Made by a program: the position numbers and the translations under genes
The notes under the pieces: generated by a model
Told to the model about the DNA's origin: nothing
Database searches by the model: none
Seen by the model: the letters and a program-made list of their open reading frames with translations, nothing else
Shown here: positions 38,101-47,522 of the stretch, piece after piece
Layout: each line of letters starts with the position of its first letter
Position numbering within the stretch: the first letter of the stretch is position 1
Source of the DNA: Watersipora subatra
Lineage: Eukaryota > Bryozoa > Gymnolaemata > Cheilostomatida > Watersiporidae
NCBI RefSeq assembly: GCF_963576615.1
Contig: NC_088714.1
Coordinates: 43,122,072-43,186,071 of the forward strand
Direction of reading: 5' to 3'
DNA: 64,000 nucleotides

Positions 38101-38190
38101 TACAATTTCTGAATATGAAGACAAACTTACCTTGTCTTCCTTCATATTTACCTGTACATACCTAAAAGCAGGTGAAGATTGTCTAGACAT
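22979..38190 (-). CDS. Secreted temptin-like / DBH-type copper monooxygenase fusion
   Basis: Ten minus-strand exons (38162-38190, 35938-36127, 34771-34864, 32869-33006, 32362-32544, 29978-30170, 28466-28671, 27657-27753, 23639-23744, 22979-23143) total 1401 bases and join in phase into 466 residues. Order: signal peptide (1 to ~23); temptin-like domain (~24-150) with NGxxVPHPCKPN, NPFG, DSDGDG (83-88) and GEELGDPNC (92-100); then the two Cu2-monooxygenase domains. Copper ligands of the family are all present: HH 200-201, H in EHHW 264-265, HMH 340-342 and M415 in EMC. Such enzymes hydroxylate small substrates (tyramine, dopamine) with ascorbate and oxygen; the substrate here is unknown. The C-terminal ~20 residues are hydrophobic and may be a GPI or membrane anchor. 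The DOMON domain of DBH and MOXD1 is absent. Confidence 0.9.
23639..23744 (-). CDS. Exon 9: PGDE-like segment of the C-domain
   Basis: Acceptor TTTCTCGTAG and donor GTATGA. It reads FDPPIPLMEGDEIKTICTYK and then TYYGDATS, where most homologues have a PGDE-type motif before the conserved Cys. An upstream AG could extend the exon, but this start gives the family spacing. Confidence 0.82.
23872..25018. repeat. ~40-bp minisatellite, 1.15 kb, in intron 8
   Basis: Diverged tandem units of the type TATCACCTATCCTCCTAAAT followed by ATAGATTACAGACAGTAAG. Several sub-variants alternate (GATTACAGACAG against GATAATAGGTAG), giving a higher-order ~80-bp pattern in the middle. It ends in a TTATTATTA run at 25021-25040. 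Confidence 0.85.
25574..25917. repeat. 21-22-bp minisatellite in intron 8
   Basis: About 16 copies of AAAGGCATATAAAACATATAT or close variants. The 21-bp copies keep minus-strand frames open (FICLLYMFYM repeats, up to 124 codons); these are artefacts of the period. Confidence 0.85.
26330..26545 (-). mobile_element. tRNA-derived SINE, antisense copy
   Basis: In reverse complement it shows the head also seen at 49870-49930 (a GTGTAATGGATTAGCTCG-like segment and TTTGCAGACCTGACGGTT) and the tail that reads as AAATCTCACTGTTTGTCATT on the plus strand. Lies in intron 8 of the temptin-monooxygenase gene. Confidence 0.6.
26671..27555. mobile_element. 885-bp TTAA-flanked DNA transposon, non-autonomous
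   Basis: The ends are TTAA-AGGTCGGCTTGCAAC on the left and the complement ending ACCT-TTAA on the right. The inverted termini match for about 125 bp with few differences (shared ATTCACATTACAGTTATTTG). TTAA target duplication is typical of piggyBac-type elements, but the terminal bases are not the usual CCC, so the superfamily is tentative. No transposase frame. A truncated copy is at 16060-16633. Confidence 0.8.
27657..27753 (-). CDS. Exon 8: C-domain segment
   Basis: Acceptor GTTACAG, donor GTAAGA. It reads GRVEHWRDGVLINTW and then SYDSPVTN, the family's 'RDG ... YSYDSP' stretch. A SINE-type tail with CCCGTGCAAAGCTGGGCATT lies only about 15-45 bases inside the following intron. Confidence 0.87.
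28014..28440. repeat. ~31-bp minisatellite in intron 7
   Basis: Units of the type CACAAGTACCTGCCAACATA plus ATCACATATAAA. The left copies are nearly identical and the right copies are more diverged. The array stops about 25 bases short of exon 7, within the splice donor neighbourhood. Confidence 0.85.
28466..28671 (-). CDS. Exon 7: domain junction and HMH motif
   Basis: Acceptor ATTTTAG, donor GTCAGT. It reads FDASGITLFLTRNLRENSLG, then PPGEDSFTVNGVC and the HMHYLG motif whose two His bind CuM. The exon matches the family without gaps. Confidence 0.92.
29088..29405. repeat. 20-bp minisatellite in intron 6
   Basis: About 16 copies of CTCTACCATAAACCTCTGAC with a few 22-base variants (ACCTTGTGAC). 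Confidence 0.88.
29978..30170 (-). CDS. Exon 6: Cu2-monooxygenase N-domain, EHHWNNP motif
   Basis: Acceptor TTATTAG, donor GTAAGT. It reads PCGMSTRACRVLIAGWTVGS, a short glycine-rich loop and VMMEHHWNNP. The His in this motif corresponds to the third CuH ligand (EVHY in vertebrate DBH). Confidence 0.9.
31990..32205 (+). mobile_element. tRNA-derived SINE-like element in intron 5
   Basis: The head has TTAGAGCACTAGCTTACCAT, an anticodon-arm-like segment, and a B-box-like GGAGTTAAAATCC. The body includes ACGAATGGACACAG and ends in AATAATATAATAATA. The design matches the SINE-like copy at 4930-5235. Confidence 0.55.
32362..32544 (-). CDS. Exon 5: Cu2-monooxygenase N-domain, first His pair
   Basis: Acceptor TATTACAG, donor GTGAGT. 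It reads VTIKFDRTPVPAQETTYMCQ and then DNPYVMHHTLVFGC. The MHH pair corresponds to two of the three CuH-site His ligands of DBH and PHM. Confidence 0.93.
32869..33006 (-). CDS. Exon 4: end of temptin-like part, Cys-rich link
   Basis: Acceptor TTTCACAG, donor GTGAGT. It reads TLGLSHPGICEP, then a segment with four Cys (LCLQMNSWEIDCS and ADFTCHGLGEP) that links the temptin-like domain to the monooxygenase. Confidence 0.88.
33237..34359 (-). mobile_element. P-element relic, 1123 bp, with TIRs and 8-bp TSD
   Basis: Perfect 22-bp inverted termini at 33237-33258 and 34338-34359, starting CATAGATATAGTAAACCC. They are flanked by the 8-bp direct repeat ATCATAAC at 33229-33236 and 34360-34367. Sub-terminal sequence also matches in inverted orientation. 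An 8-bp duplication is the hallmark of P elements, and the interior codes a P-type transposase C-terminus on the minus strand. The rest of the transposase is deleted. Confidence 0.93.
33634..34062 (-). pseudogene. P-element/THAP9-type transposase, C-terminal fragment
   Basis: A minus-strand frame from about 34062, just after a stop codon, to 33634. It reads through LKTTSGMLLVENN to YFLTFKINQDHIETLFSKIR, SKGGYNNNSDVQCF and FRSALRALLIKASI. The QDHIE...IRSKGG..NN block is the diagnostic C-terminal region of P-element and THAP9 transposases. The THAP DNA-binding domain and most of the catalytic core are missing, so the product should be inactive. Confidence 0.85.
34771..34864 (-). CDS. Exon 3: temptin DSDGDG segment
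   Basis: Acceptor TATATAG, donor GTAAGA. It reads QWTVDLCNADSDGDGKSNGE and then ELGDPNCVWVS. The acidic DSDGDG loop looks like a calcium-binding or structural turn, as in temptin. Confidence 0.92.
35938..36127 (-). CDS. Exon 2: signal core and temptin N-terminus
   Basis: The acceptor is CTTTGCAG just above 36127 and the donor is GTACGT below 35938. It codes the hydrophobic core, then YNIYEDSIPNGASVPHPC, KPNYIWKGVGHEN and NPFG, which match Aplysia temptin closely. Confidence 0.9.
36672..37011. mobile_element. 340-bp PIF/Harbinger-like MITE
   Basis: Imperfect inverted termini: AGCCTAGTTCCCCATAT on the left and, on the right, the complement of AGCCTGGTTTCCATAT. They are flanked by TAA at 36669-36671 and 37012-37014, a 3-bp target duplication as in PIF/Harbinger elements. 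The interior is clearly GC-richer than the surroundings and has no coding frame. It lies in intron 1 of the temptin-monooxygenase gene. Confidence 0.75.
38162..38190 (-). CDS. Exon 1: start of signal peptide
   Basis: ATG at 38188-38190, then nine codons and two bases before donor GTATGT. Joined to exon 2 it gives MSRQSSPAFR followed by AALIVVYLSFCYG, a good signal peptide with a basic start and hydrophobic core. Phase fits exactly. No similarity test is possible on so short an exon, so it is the least certain of the ten. Confidence 0.6.
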
Positions 38191-38486
38191 GACGAATCAA
38201 TCTGAGAGTGAGCTCGCATGTGCAGCAAGGTTATTATTGATTACAAACTAAGTGTGAAAAGTGTTTGCGTAGTCTGCTAGAAAGCTGCTGATCACTAGTG
38301 ATTCGCTGTCTCTATATTCTCACCCATTAAACAAACAATTCTGAAGTGTACTGTGGTCTAGTTTTAAACAATGCTCTTTGTAAGCCTACTCCATCATAAT
38401 GCTGCGTGTAGGCATTCATTACGCACGTTTTAACAGCTAATGTATAGCCCAGCAACCTCAAGGTTTTTAAGTAGGCAAACTACCAA

Positions 38487-39475
38487 CGAAAATGTGTGAG
38501 CATGGTTATAACTGTTGCAGGTGTTCCCATGGCTATAGCTGTCGCAAGGGTCTCCATGGCCATAGCTGTCGCAGGTGTTTCTATGGCTATAACTGTCACA
38601 AGTGTTTCCATGGCTATAGCTGTTCCAGGTGTTGCCATGACTATAGCTGTCGCAAGTGTCTCCATGGCCATAGCTGTCGCAGGTGTTTCCACGGCTATAG
38701 CTGTCATAGGTGTCTCCATGGCTATAGCTGTTCCAGGTGTCTCCATGGCTATAGCTGTCACAGGTGTCTTCATGGCTATAGCTGTCACAGGTGTCTCCAT
38801 GGCTATAGCTGTTCCAGGTGTTTCCATGGCTATAGCTGTCACAGGTGTCTTCATGGCTATAGCTGTCACAGGTGTCTCCATGGCTATAGCTGTCACAGGT
38901 GTCTTCATGGCTATAGCTGTCACAGGTGTCTTCATGGCTATAACTGTGGCAGGTGTCTTTATGGCTATAGCTGTCACAAGTGTCTGCACGACTATAGCTG
39001 TCACAGGTGTCTCCACTACTGTAGTTGTCACAGGTGTCTCATAGCTATAACTGTCACAAGTGTCTTTATAGTTATAGCTGTTCCAGGTGTCTCCTAGGCC
39101 ATAGATGCTACAGGTGTTTTCATAGCTATAACTGTCACAGGTGTCTTCATGGCTATAGCTGTCACATGTGTCTTCATGGCTATAGCTGTCACAGGTGTCC
39201 CCTTGGTTATAGCTGTCACATATGTTTCCTAGGCTATAGCTGTCACAGGTTTCTCTTAGGCTATAGCTACCACAGGTGTCTTTATAGCTATAGCTGTCAC
39301 AGGTGTCTCCTAGGCTATATCTGTCACAGGTGTCTCTATAGCTATAGCTGCTGCAGGTGTTTTCATAGCTATAGCTATCACAGGTTTCTTCATGGATATA
39401 GCTGTAGCAGGTGTCTCCATGGATATAGCTGTCACAAGTATCTTCATAGCTATAGCTGCCGCAGGTGTCTTTATT
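38487..39475. repeat. 30-bp minisatellite, ~1 kb, open on both strands
   Basis: About 33 units of the type CACAGGTGTCTCCATGGCTA plus TAGCTGT. The unit contains the palindrome AGCTATAGCT in many copies. Frames of 183-201 codons exist on both strands (HGYSCHRCL, MAIAVTGVS and METPVTAIA repeats). They follow from the 30-bp period and lack any flanking gene structure. Confidence 0.88.
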
Positions 39476-39844
39476 GTAAAAGAAACTGTCAGTCGCCTTT
39501 ACTACTCCACAAGAATAAATGCACCAAGTGTAAGCAACAACATGTATACTTTACAAATCTATATATATTTCTCAAAGTATGTGGATCTGTCTGTCATTCC
39601 GGCTATAGCTATAGCGCACGCTGATGAACAACAAAGTTGAAAAGAAAGCTGAAAGTGAGCAAGCGCGTGAGTCTATCAAACGGTTGTCTTCCTGATGTAT
39701 AGACCGTGCAACCCCGAGGCTGGCCGTAAAAGGATGTCCGAGTCCCCAGTACCCCATTTGGTCATAGCCTGAGAAATGGCCAGATCTTGTATAGCCGCCA
39801 AAGTTCCTATCTTCCCAGCTTCAGCTGATCCCGTGTCAGTTTTT

Positions 39845-42581
39845 CTACTCAAGCAATGACATGGTACATGGTGGCCACCGGTCCGTGATCAGCAGATTGC
39901 ATTGAGTCGTCACCCAAGCCGTGTCACAGAGCTCAATGATAGCCTCAATCAATCCTGCCCCATATCCTCTGGTTGCCGTGACAGCACACGGGCCCCTGCA
40001 GGTGACTGTTTTGCCTGTGGTTTTGGCGGCTCCTTGGCACAACTGCTGGGCTTGTTTCGAGTCTCTCCAACAAAATCTGACCTTCAGTGGCAAGCTCCTT
40101 GTGAGTCGGTCTTCTGTTCCTTGGCTCAATGAGCTCACACTCCTAGCAGTACTCACAGGTCTGTCGGCTGAGCTCATTAGAACTCCCATGTTCTTCCTTG
40201 TACTGAAACTCAGCTAGGATATTTAGCTACATAGCTACCTCGTTCGAAGGTTTCTTCCGCTGGCATAGCCATTGAAAAGAAGCTTGATTTGTATGCAGAA
40301 GAAATGGCCGACCGTACTGGTAGGGCTAGAAATGATTCCCTGCCTTTACCATAGCAAGCAGCTCCTTTCAGGTTACACAGTAGTTCCTCTCACAAGCGCT
40401 AGGGTCTTGCTGAAGAATGTGATTGCCTTCTCAATCCCTTCCTGCATTTGTGACAGCACAGCACCCACTGCGCAGCCACTGACATCCGTGCCCAGGATAT
40501 ACGACTGGCTCGGATTAGGGTAGCTAAGTACAGAGGCCAAAAACATGTGCTCCTTTAGCTTCTTGAAGGCCATCTGCTCTTCTTTGCCTTAAGTCCACTT
40601 CTTGCTTCTGCCAGTCAGTTAGTGCAAAGGCCGTGTTGTGGTAGTGAAGCTAGGTATATACTGTTGGTAGTAGCCTACTGTGCCCAGAAAGCTTTGCAAG
40701 TCTCTGAGCTTTTTTGGGGGCCAGCCATTTTTGGACCAATCTCTTTTCTGAATCAGAAGATACAACCTCTGCACTAACCACATAGTCTAGGTAACGCACC
40801 TGTGACTAAAACCGCTCACATTTACAGAACTTCAGCTTTAGCCCAGCACGTTTCAGACACTGAAACACTTTTTCCAGCTGCTGCAAATAGGTGTCAAAGT
40901 CAGGGGCGATGACAATAATGTCATCTAGGTAGAGCAGGAAAGTCTTTCAACTTAAGCTGTGTAGCACTTATTCCATTAATCTTTGGAAGGTGGTTGGCGC
41001 AGAGGTAAGACCAAAGGACAAGACCTTCTACTTCCAGAGACAGGAACGAGCAGCAAATGCTGACTTCTCTTGTGCATCGGTGTTCAAAGGTAGGCCTGCT
41101 TGCCAGTAGCCGCTTACCAGGTCTAGTGTACTGAAGTACTTGCTGCTGGATAATTCATCGAGACTGTCATCGATCCGTGGAAGGAAAAAAGCATCTTGCT
41201 TACTGACAGCATTCAGCCGCCGGTAGTTGTCCCAGAACCGTCACTTACTATCCTTTTTCTCCAACCACCAGTCAGCTTGATCAGTTCTTTGCTCGGAAGC
41301 TCTTAGACTTGACGCTCAGCTTTTGCCTCCTTCTTTGGTCCCAACTGATGAAGAGATTGCTGAATACCTAAGATTGGTTTCCTCTTTCAGTAGGATAGAA
41401 TGCTTCACATCGGAGGTCTGTCTCACATCTCCATCACCGGTGCTGAATGTACCCTGGCAGCTGGCAGCAACCGTGCTAGCCACTCAGTCTGCCTTGGCTT
41501 CATGCAGCTTTGCTGCTGCAAACAGGTCCTTTAGGTGGGCTGGCACCCCTGCATTTGGCTTATTCGCACTTGAAGGTGCGACACCTGAGTTAGAGAATGG
41601 TGGCTTGCCACACACCTGGTGGTCTTCCACCTCTGTGCAAGTGCTGACTGTGATGTCGGCTTGAAGGCATAGGGGTTAGTCTGTAAGGTTGAGAGACTGC
41701 GAGACTACGTTTCTCTTTAGCCAGGCTGGTTGAAGTTTGTAGCCAATGATGGCCTATCCAAACAGTCTTCTATCACCCCTAACAAACAGTAATTCTTGGT
41801 GGACACCCGACACGGCACCACCATGTTCCATACTCTCATATCAGAGACCAACTATCCACGGAGACCACAGGCTGTTGAAGTTCTATTGCGCACTGATGCG
41901 CTACCAAGAATGGCATCCCTAAAATGGCATCCTCGCTGATGTGACTTACCGCAAAACTGCCTCGATCTTTACATCTCAGAGCCATATGTGCATAACTCCG
42001 TAAAATGGCAGCAGGGTCCCATTGGTCATGAGTCATTGTTGGAAGAGAGTGACAGCCAGACCATGAGTCATAGTCAAGCTGTCAGTCTCCTCCAACAAAT
42101 CTCTCAGGCTCTGAAGGAGCTTGTCAAACACTTGCTTGCTCAGCAAGTTTGTAGGGCACCCGATCTTGATCAGGAATTGGACAGGTCTCTTTTCCAATTT
42201 CTCAAGGAAAAAATAACTGGTAGAGTGAAGCTGGTATAATGCTTGTACCCTGATCAGTTTTGTACACCCCTTGCCTTGCAAGGCAAACTCCTGGGCCTGC
42301 TCACTGTCCTTCAAGTCAATCTCCGAGCTCACTCCTGACAACACAGCTTGTGTGACTTGGTCTGATTTAGAGCGTGTTGCCATGTTCAACTCATCCTCCA
42401 AGTACACGGGGTCCAGTTTCCCTAGAGCCTTTTTGTAATTCGGGAGAGCTACAGCCAGAGTTTCCTTCACTCCCATCTCAACCAGTGTGGTAGGCGCAGA
42501 CTTCCTTCGTCTCAGCTCTCTATTACTTCTCGAGCACTTTTGAGCTGAAGCTCTTTTTGGTAGAATGTCCCCTGTCTGCAA
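39845..42581 (-). pseudogene. Ty3/gypsy retroelement relic, minus strand
   Basis: Minus-strand order: a protease-like region around 41836-42240 (PVQFLIKIGCPTNLL, where the catalytic DTG has become KIG, then EDAILGMPFLVAHQ); reverse transcriptase about 40740-41290 with the catalytic YLDD at 40920-40931; RNase H at 40373-40573 (YILGTDVSGCAVGAVLSQ). Several in-frame stops and frameshifts are visible. Below 40260 a frame at 39845-40189 may be a decayed gag knuckle (CWR...C), out of the usual order. Style and codon use resemble the integrase relic at 17950-18420. Inactive. Confidence 0.85.
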
Positions 42582-42863
42582 ATGTTGTTATATGTTAAAT
42601 ACAAATCAATTTTCTGTCCAAAGACTTTTTATTACTTGGGCAACACCGGGTAGCACAGTTAGTAATAAATAAATTTGAACAATACAGTGTTTTACTGAAT
42701 TTGTGTCACAAACTGGGCAAAGCTGTTTTTACAACCGTTTTCCGTTTGACGCCAAATCAACTTTTTCAGCGTGGAAGCAACTCCAATAAATGGCAATGCT
42801 GTAAATGCACCTTTGCCTTTATAAGAGGCTAAGATGATTGATTATGTTGCGTTACTGTCTAGC

Positions 42864-42943
42864 GCCAGTGCCTAGCCTTAATGCCTCCATGCTAGGCACT
42901 GGCAGTTGCCCATACAACTATATATATACATAGTTATATGGGC
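42864..42943. repeat. Two adjacent hairpins
   Basis: GCCAGTGCCTAGC at 42864-42876 is the exact complement of 42891-42903. Five bases on, GCCCATACAACTA at 42908-42920 pairs with 42931-42943 with one interruption. Confidence 0.75.
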
Positions 42944-43244
42944 ATACATAACTATATAATTACATATATAACTTTAATTTGTTAACCATGAGTCCTAAGC
43001 TTAATAGCAATGTTAACAACAAAGCTAGAGTTAACTATAACTACTAAGGTTAATAAACTATTTTGTTGCTAATTTTTAGTAAGTACAGTACATAAATATA
43101 ATTTTGATGTTTTTTATTAGGGGTGTTTGCATTAGATAATTTCCATAAGTTTCTATACCCTTCTATACCACAATTTTGCCTTACAACCTCACAACATCGA
43201 GATGAGTTAGGGTCATATGGTGGGGTGCACTGTACCGGTTACAA

Positions 43245-43612
43245 TTACACTAAAATCTCTATTTGAATGCCACCTTGATTTGAACACCACCTCTATATCA
43301 ACGCCACTATAAAAGTGTTGAGAAATAGAGCACCACCCTTTAATTGAACACCGCCTCTATTTGAATGATAAGCCATAAGTGATCAGTAATATATTTGTCT
43401 ACAAAATGTTACTAATAATGACTCGGTTAGATCAATGGCAATATTCGCTTTGCCTGTAAAAGGGTTAAATCTATTTCTCCAATTCTGACGAACTGTTTGA
43501 AAAATACAGCACCAGCCTCCATTTTTGCCCTACCCTTACTTAAGCACCACTATAAGGGAATGGTTGAAACAATAGAGCGCCATGGTGTTCAAATAAAGGT
43601 TTTACGTAGCTT
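43245..43612. repeat. 'tttgaatgcca' short repeat family, long copy
   Basis: Several units with CTATTTGAATGCCACCTT-like sequence. The end reads CAAATAAAGGTTTTACGTAG, complementary in type to the opening TACACTAAAATCTCTATTTG. The same family occurs near 600-720, 1070-1180, 1490-1700, 3570-3720, 4730-4930 and 55311-55424. Confidence 0.65.
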
Positions 43613-46450
43613 AGTAACTGCCCTACATATTGACACTAGGTTTAACCAAACACTGTGCTTCAGTTCTATAATTACTTTTGAGGTATTAAATTTATGCCCT
43701 GCACAGATGTTTTCTTATCCAGTAGTTCAAATACACCTGAACAAGTTCTTAAACTTACTGAAATGCCTAGACTTTAATTACAACTAAATACTAAAATTCA
43801 AATGATGATTACGTAAAACGTCTGCCACTGTAACTGGTTTATGAGCCCCACTTGTCTCCTATCACTTTACTAAGCTGAGAAGCTTGGCTCACCTTGTGTC
43901 CTCCAGTTCACTAAACTAATACAACAATTCTCTCAATGTAACCCCATCGAATGGGTAACAGTGGTTATAGCCTTATAGGTGTGTCTCAACCAAATCAATC
44001 ACAAGGAGCCAACAGCCGTGTTTGGTTATTTCACCTATCAGATATATTCATTTTCTTTTCAGTTGAAGACTGGCATAGCGTAGCTCAATACCACGTTTTC
44101 ACAGAGATATTTGTTTAAAATTGATTGCAATGCATCTTCTTTGTTAACAGTAAAACTCCTTAGCAACGACTGCACAGGCAAACAAAACTGCAGATTTTTA
44201 CGTTTTAGATTTTTACATTCAATGTTTACAGGCTGACTTATGACCTTTAACCTTGCACAATACTTTTGTATTATTGCTGATGATAAAAAACTTGTACAAA
44301 ATTGTTCTAATTTCCAGCGCAGATAAGTTTGAGTGTATAGTGATTTGCAAACTGAGTTTTGTGGCCGATCTCTGAACGGTTTTATGGGAGCTATCGACCA
44401 GATTTTTTCCGTTTACACCAGGTCGAGTTTGCACCGAGAGTGGGCAATTTTGACAGTTTTTACTTACAAGGTAATACAAATTTAGCTGATATATTTTCAG
44501 TGAGTCACGCTCTGCATTTTGCTGACTGTTTCCTACGATGTTGCTCGTGGACACCTTTAGCAAGTTAACTAATTATTTTGCACTGCCCAGCTCATCACTA
44601 ATAAATCATGACTATATAGGAAGGATGACCTTTTACTAACATAATATGCTTCAAATATTATAGTGACAGCGTTATACTTGAAGCAGATACTTCAATTATT
44701 ATGCCATTGCTATAATAATTGAACCTGAGCAATAATTCTGTTGATAGCACCCTTCAGTGGTACTATCAATGGAATTACTACTCGAGAGTGAAGCTATGAC
44801 AAAAACATGCACGAATCTAATGAGAAATATGATGTTCACTTTAAATGACAGTGTGTGACTCTCTTTGAAACTGGTTTCATTGGCTACTCAAATTGAAAAT
44901 CGACCTAGCATTGGCCATCGATCGGGCACTGCCCGATAAAATTTCTGTCTGGACAAAATTGGTCTCAGGCTTGTTTGCTCTGTTCACACTATGCGATCCT
45001 CCGTCAGAGGATCAGCCTTATTTGGCTTTATTCGGGTCTACATGACAACAACCCAGCAATAAAGAACCAAACACATTATATATCAACATTCCATATAATA
45101 GTTAATTGCATAATAATAGATACAATAATGTAAGTACAGAGTAAGTGCAGGACAATTAAATAGGAGAATAACGTGTTATCACTTGATGAAATCAGTCTGG
45201 ACCATAGACTTATTAACTATACTATTAAACTATTACAACTAGTAAGGTATAGTTAGTAGATCTATGGTCTAGACAGTCCGCTGAATTGGTTTATACATGA
45301 CAAAGAAATAATTGCCTAATGTTAGTAATTGTCACCCATAATTGTTACATCATAATTCCAAAATGACACACAATTTTTTCAATTACATTAAACTATTGCA
45401 GTAAGTTGTACGCTATAACTTTTATACAATTTAATTGAATACTTTTTCAATAAAATTGCATAGAAGTTTGCAATATTATATTGCGTATACAATAATATGG
45501 CGTTATTGTCTTATAGTCTATACAATAATAACACAATTTTGTGATGAAGTATTCATGTCAAATACAAAAATGTAACTACTCTACTTGGCCCACAAACCAG
45601 CTGATAGTTTGAAGCATATAGCGTATATGTACAAACTATATACCAGAAGTCTCACCAGCTCTAACATTTACATATGCTGCGGCGCTTTCTAGTCTGTTCT
45701 CTGCTATTGCTGATGTAGCTTTAGCCAATCAAAGGTTCTTTTGGTTGACTAAAACTATATAACAGTGTCAACTCAAACTGTTGCCTGGAACACAAATGAA
45801 ATAGTATATTTCTTCACTATATAACAAAAATGTGAAAGGTGGCTGTAAACCAGTCCCTCACACATCCTTAGCTAAACTCAGTGCAGTTAAGAATGAATTA
45901 TTTTGGCTGATGTTCTAAGGGACGCCTGCATGGTTTATGTCATTTTATAGCAGCTTTATCAATTCCTTTATCACAGGGTTCCTAACCTTATTTTCAATGC
46001 CTGTAGAAACCTAGATACTAACTTATTCCGGATTTTCCACTGAAGATGTCCAGGTCTAACTATTTGTTTCTTTAATAAAACCCCATAATTTAGTATTTAT
46101 TATATATATGGTATTTAGTATACCCCGTGATATTACCATACTCTAAGTGTGGACGGCTGGAGAAGTATGCCTGAGAATTTTGCTGGGCGAGTTTGAATGT
46201 TTTGTTGAATTTGGCCGAGTATCACATTTGCATAATCATCGTGGTTTCTATTTTAAAGACTCCATGATGACAGCACTTCTTAGTAGATAATAGTTGGAAA
46301 AGAGGAGGAGCAGTTGGTGCCGGAATGGTCATAAGCAATCAGAAAGATGTATTTTGAAAATTTATCAAACAGCTTCAACTAGTGTTTGGGTTTTGATTGG
46401 TCAATTTTGTGTAGAGCTCTGTGATTGGCTAAAATATAAAAACTTGCCTA
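43613..46450. other. Intergenic stretch without recognised genes
   Basis: Open frames at 44219-44563 (minus) and 44359-44568 (plus) overlap and match no family. A family B inverted repeat lies at 45196-45273. No exon, RNA gene or other element was supported. Confidence 0.4.
45196..45273. repeat. Small inverted-repeat element, family B, copy 2
   Basis: The left arm 45196-45222 (GGACCATAGACTTATTAACT inside) and the right arm 45247-45273 pair with about three mismatches in 27. The arm core resembles AGACCTATTAACTATA of the copy at 12226-12294. Confidence 0.75.
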
Positions 46451-46462
46451 CCTTTTATGTGA

Positions 46463-46508
46463 GCATATATGTGAGCATTTTCATCTGGGAAAATGCTCAC
46501 ATATATGC
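46463..46508. repeat. Perfect 20-bp hairpin, 6-nt loop
   Basis: GCATATATGTGAGCATTTTC at 46463-46482 is the exact complement of 46489-46508; the loop is ATCTGG. Confidence 0.88.
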
Positions 46509-47212
46509 ATTGTGCATTCAGAGGAGAGTGGAGGGGGCACTATTACAAGAACTTTTACCAGCTCACAACACAGAAAGATATCTGGTGCGAGTGTGCCTTC
46601 AGGGGTTGGTTGAGCATCAGCAAACTGCAACAATCAACCTGTCCATACTTTTTCAATTATTATCCTCTTTTTTTCTCTTTCAACAAAGCAAAAAACTATT
46701 TATTCTTTACCCAAATTAGTGTGTCAGTAACATTAAGTTATCAGAATTTGTTTGAATTTAAGTGAAACGATACATGTACGAGTTTTTGTTAAGTTTAATA
46801 GTTCTCCTCAATTGGTAAAAAGGTTAAAGACTTACGTCATAGATAGTTGGCAGAGAGTGTTGCAAGGTCCAGTACTCAGTGTCCAGTATTAGTGTCCAGC
46901 ATTCAGTCGGTACACATATCAAGTGACTCCTCCTCAGTTTGTCAAGTATAATGTCAATAATTGGTGCGTACACACATGTTGGTGCAGTCCGGGTCTGTTT
47001 GCTCCAGGGATTATAGGTTCATGTGAATTCTTGATGCATTCTTTGCTTTGATCACCCATCTATACTACAGTCACAGTGGTATCTGAGAAGTGGCATAATT
47101 TGCCCAGCAAAATCCAAATGGTGGTAGTACATTCCGGTGAAACCACCGACTCAACTCTAAAACTTCTGTCTGTCTTTCTGACCGTCTTTCTGATCTCATT
47201 GCCAATTCTGTT

Positions 47213-47217
47213 GCATT

Positions 47218-47311
<94 letters not shown>

Positions 47312-47316
47312 AATGC
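47213..47316. repeat. (TA)n tract forming a 104-bp perfect palindrome
   Basis: About 44 TA units bounded by GCATTCTT on the left and AAGAATGC on the right, so the palindrome extends beyond the dinucleotide run. A second (AT)n run is at 47407-47442. Confidence 0.9.
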
Positions 47317-47342
47317 GGATTATATATATATATATACTTTGA

Positions 47343-47388
47343 GCTGCACTGATGAGGCTTCATTAGCCGAAACCGTACTGTTCGTAGC
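47343..47388 (+). ncRNA. Hammerhead-ribozyme-like core linked to a Penelope element
   Basis: CTGATGA at 47349-47355 is followed by a 4-bp stem (GGCT/AGCC, 5-nt loop) and GAAA at 47369-47372, the strand order of a hammerhead core. GCTGC before it can pair with GTAGC at 47384-47388 (stem I), with a GTT cleavage-site triplet just before. Stem III is minimal and the pair next to the core is A-C, so activity is doubtful. Penelope-like elements are known to carry minimal hammerheads, and a Penelope reverse transcriptase fragment begins 135 bases downstream. Confidence 0.6.
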
Positions 47389-47403
47389 ATGAGTATATAT
47401 GTC

Positions 47404-47448
<45 letters not shown>

Positions 47449-47522
47449 GTGTGTAGACATATGTATTATATACAGACAAACATATGACAGTACCTGAGTA
47501 TATTTGGTATATATATATATTC

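Noticed and set aside
38480..39624. Cys-rich repeat proteins of 182-201 codons
   Set aside because: All come from a 30-bp minisatellite open in several frames, with no promoter, splice or domain evidence.
39902..40217. Plus-strand frames with CFACG that suggested a zinc knuckle
   Set aside because: The knuckle lacks its His and last Cys, and the region lies in a minus-strand retroelement; treated as antisense.
46294..46719. 141-codon plus-strand frame
   Set aside because: It includes the perfect 20-bp hairpin and has no similarity to known proteins.
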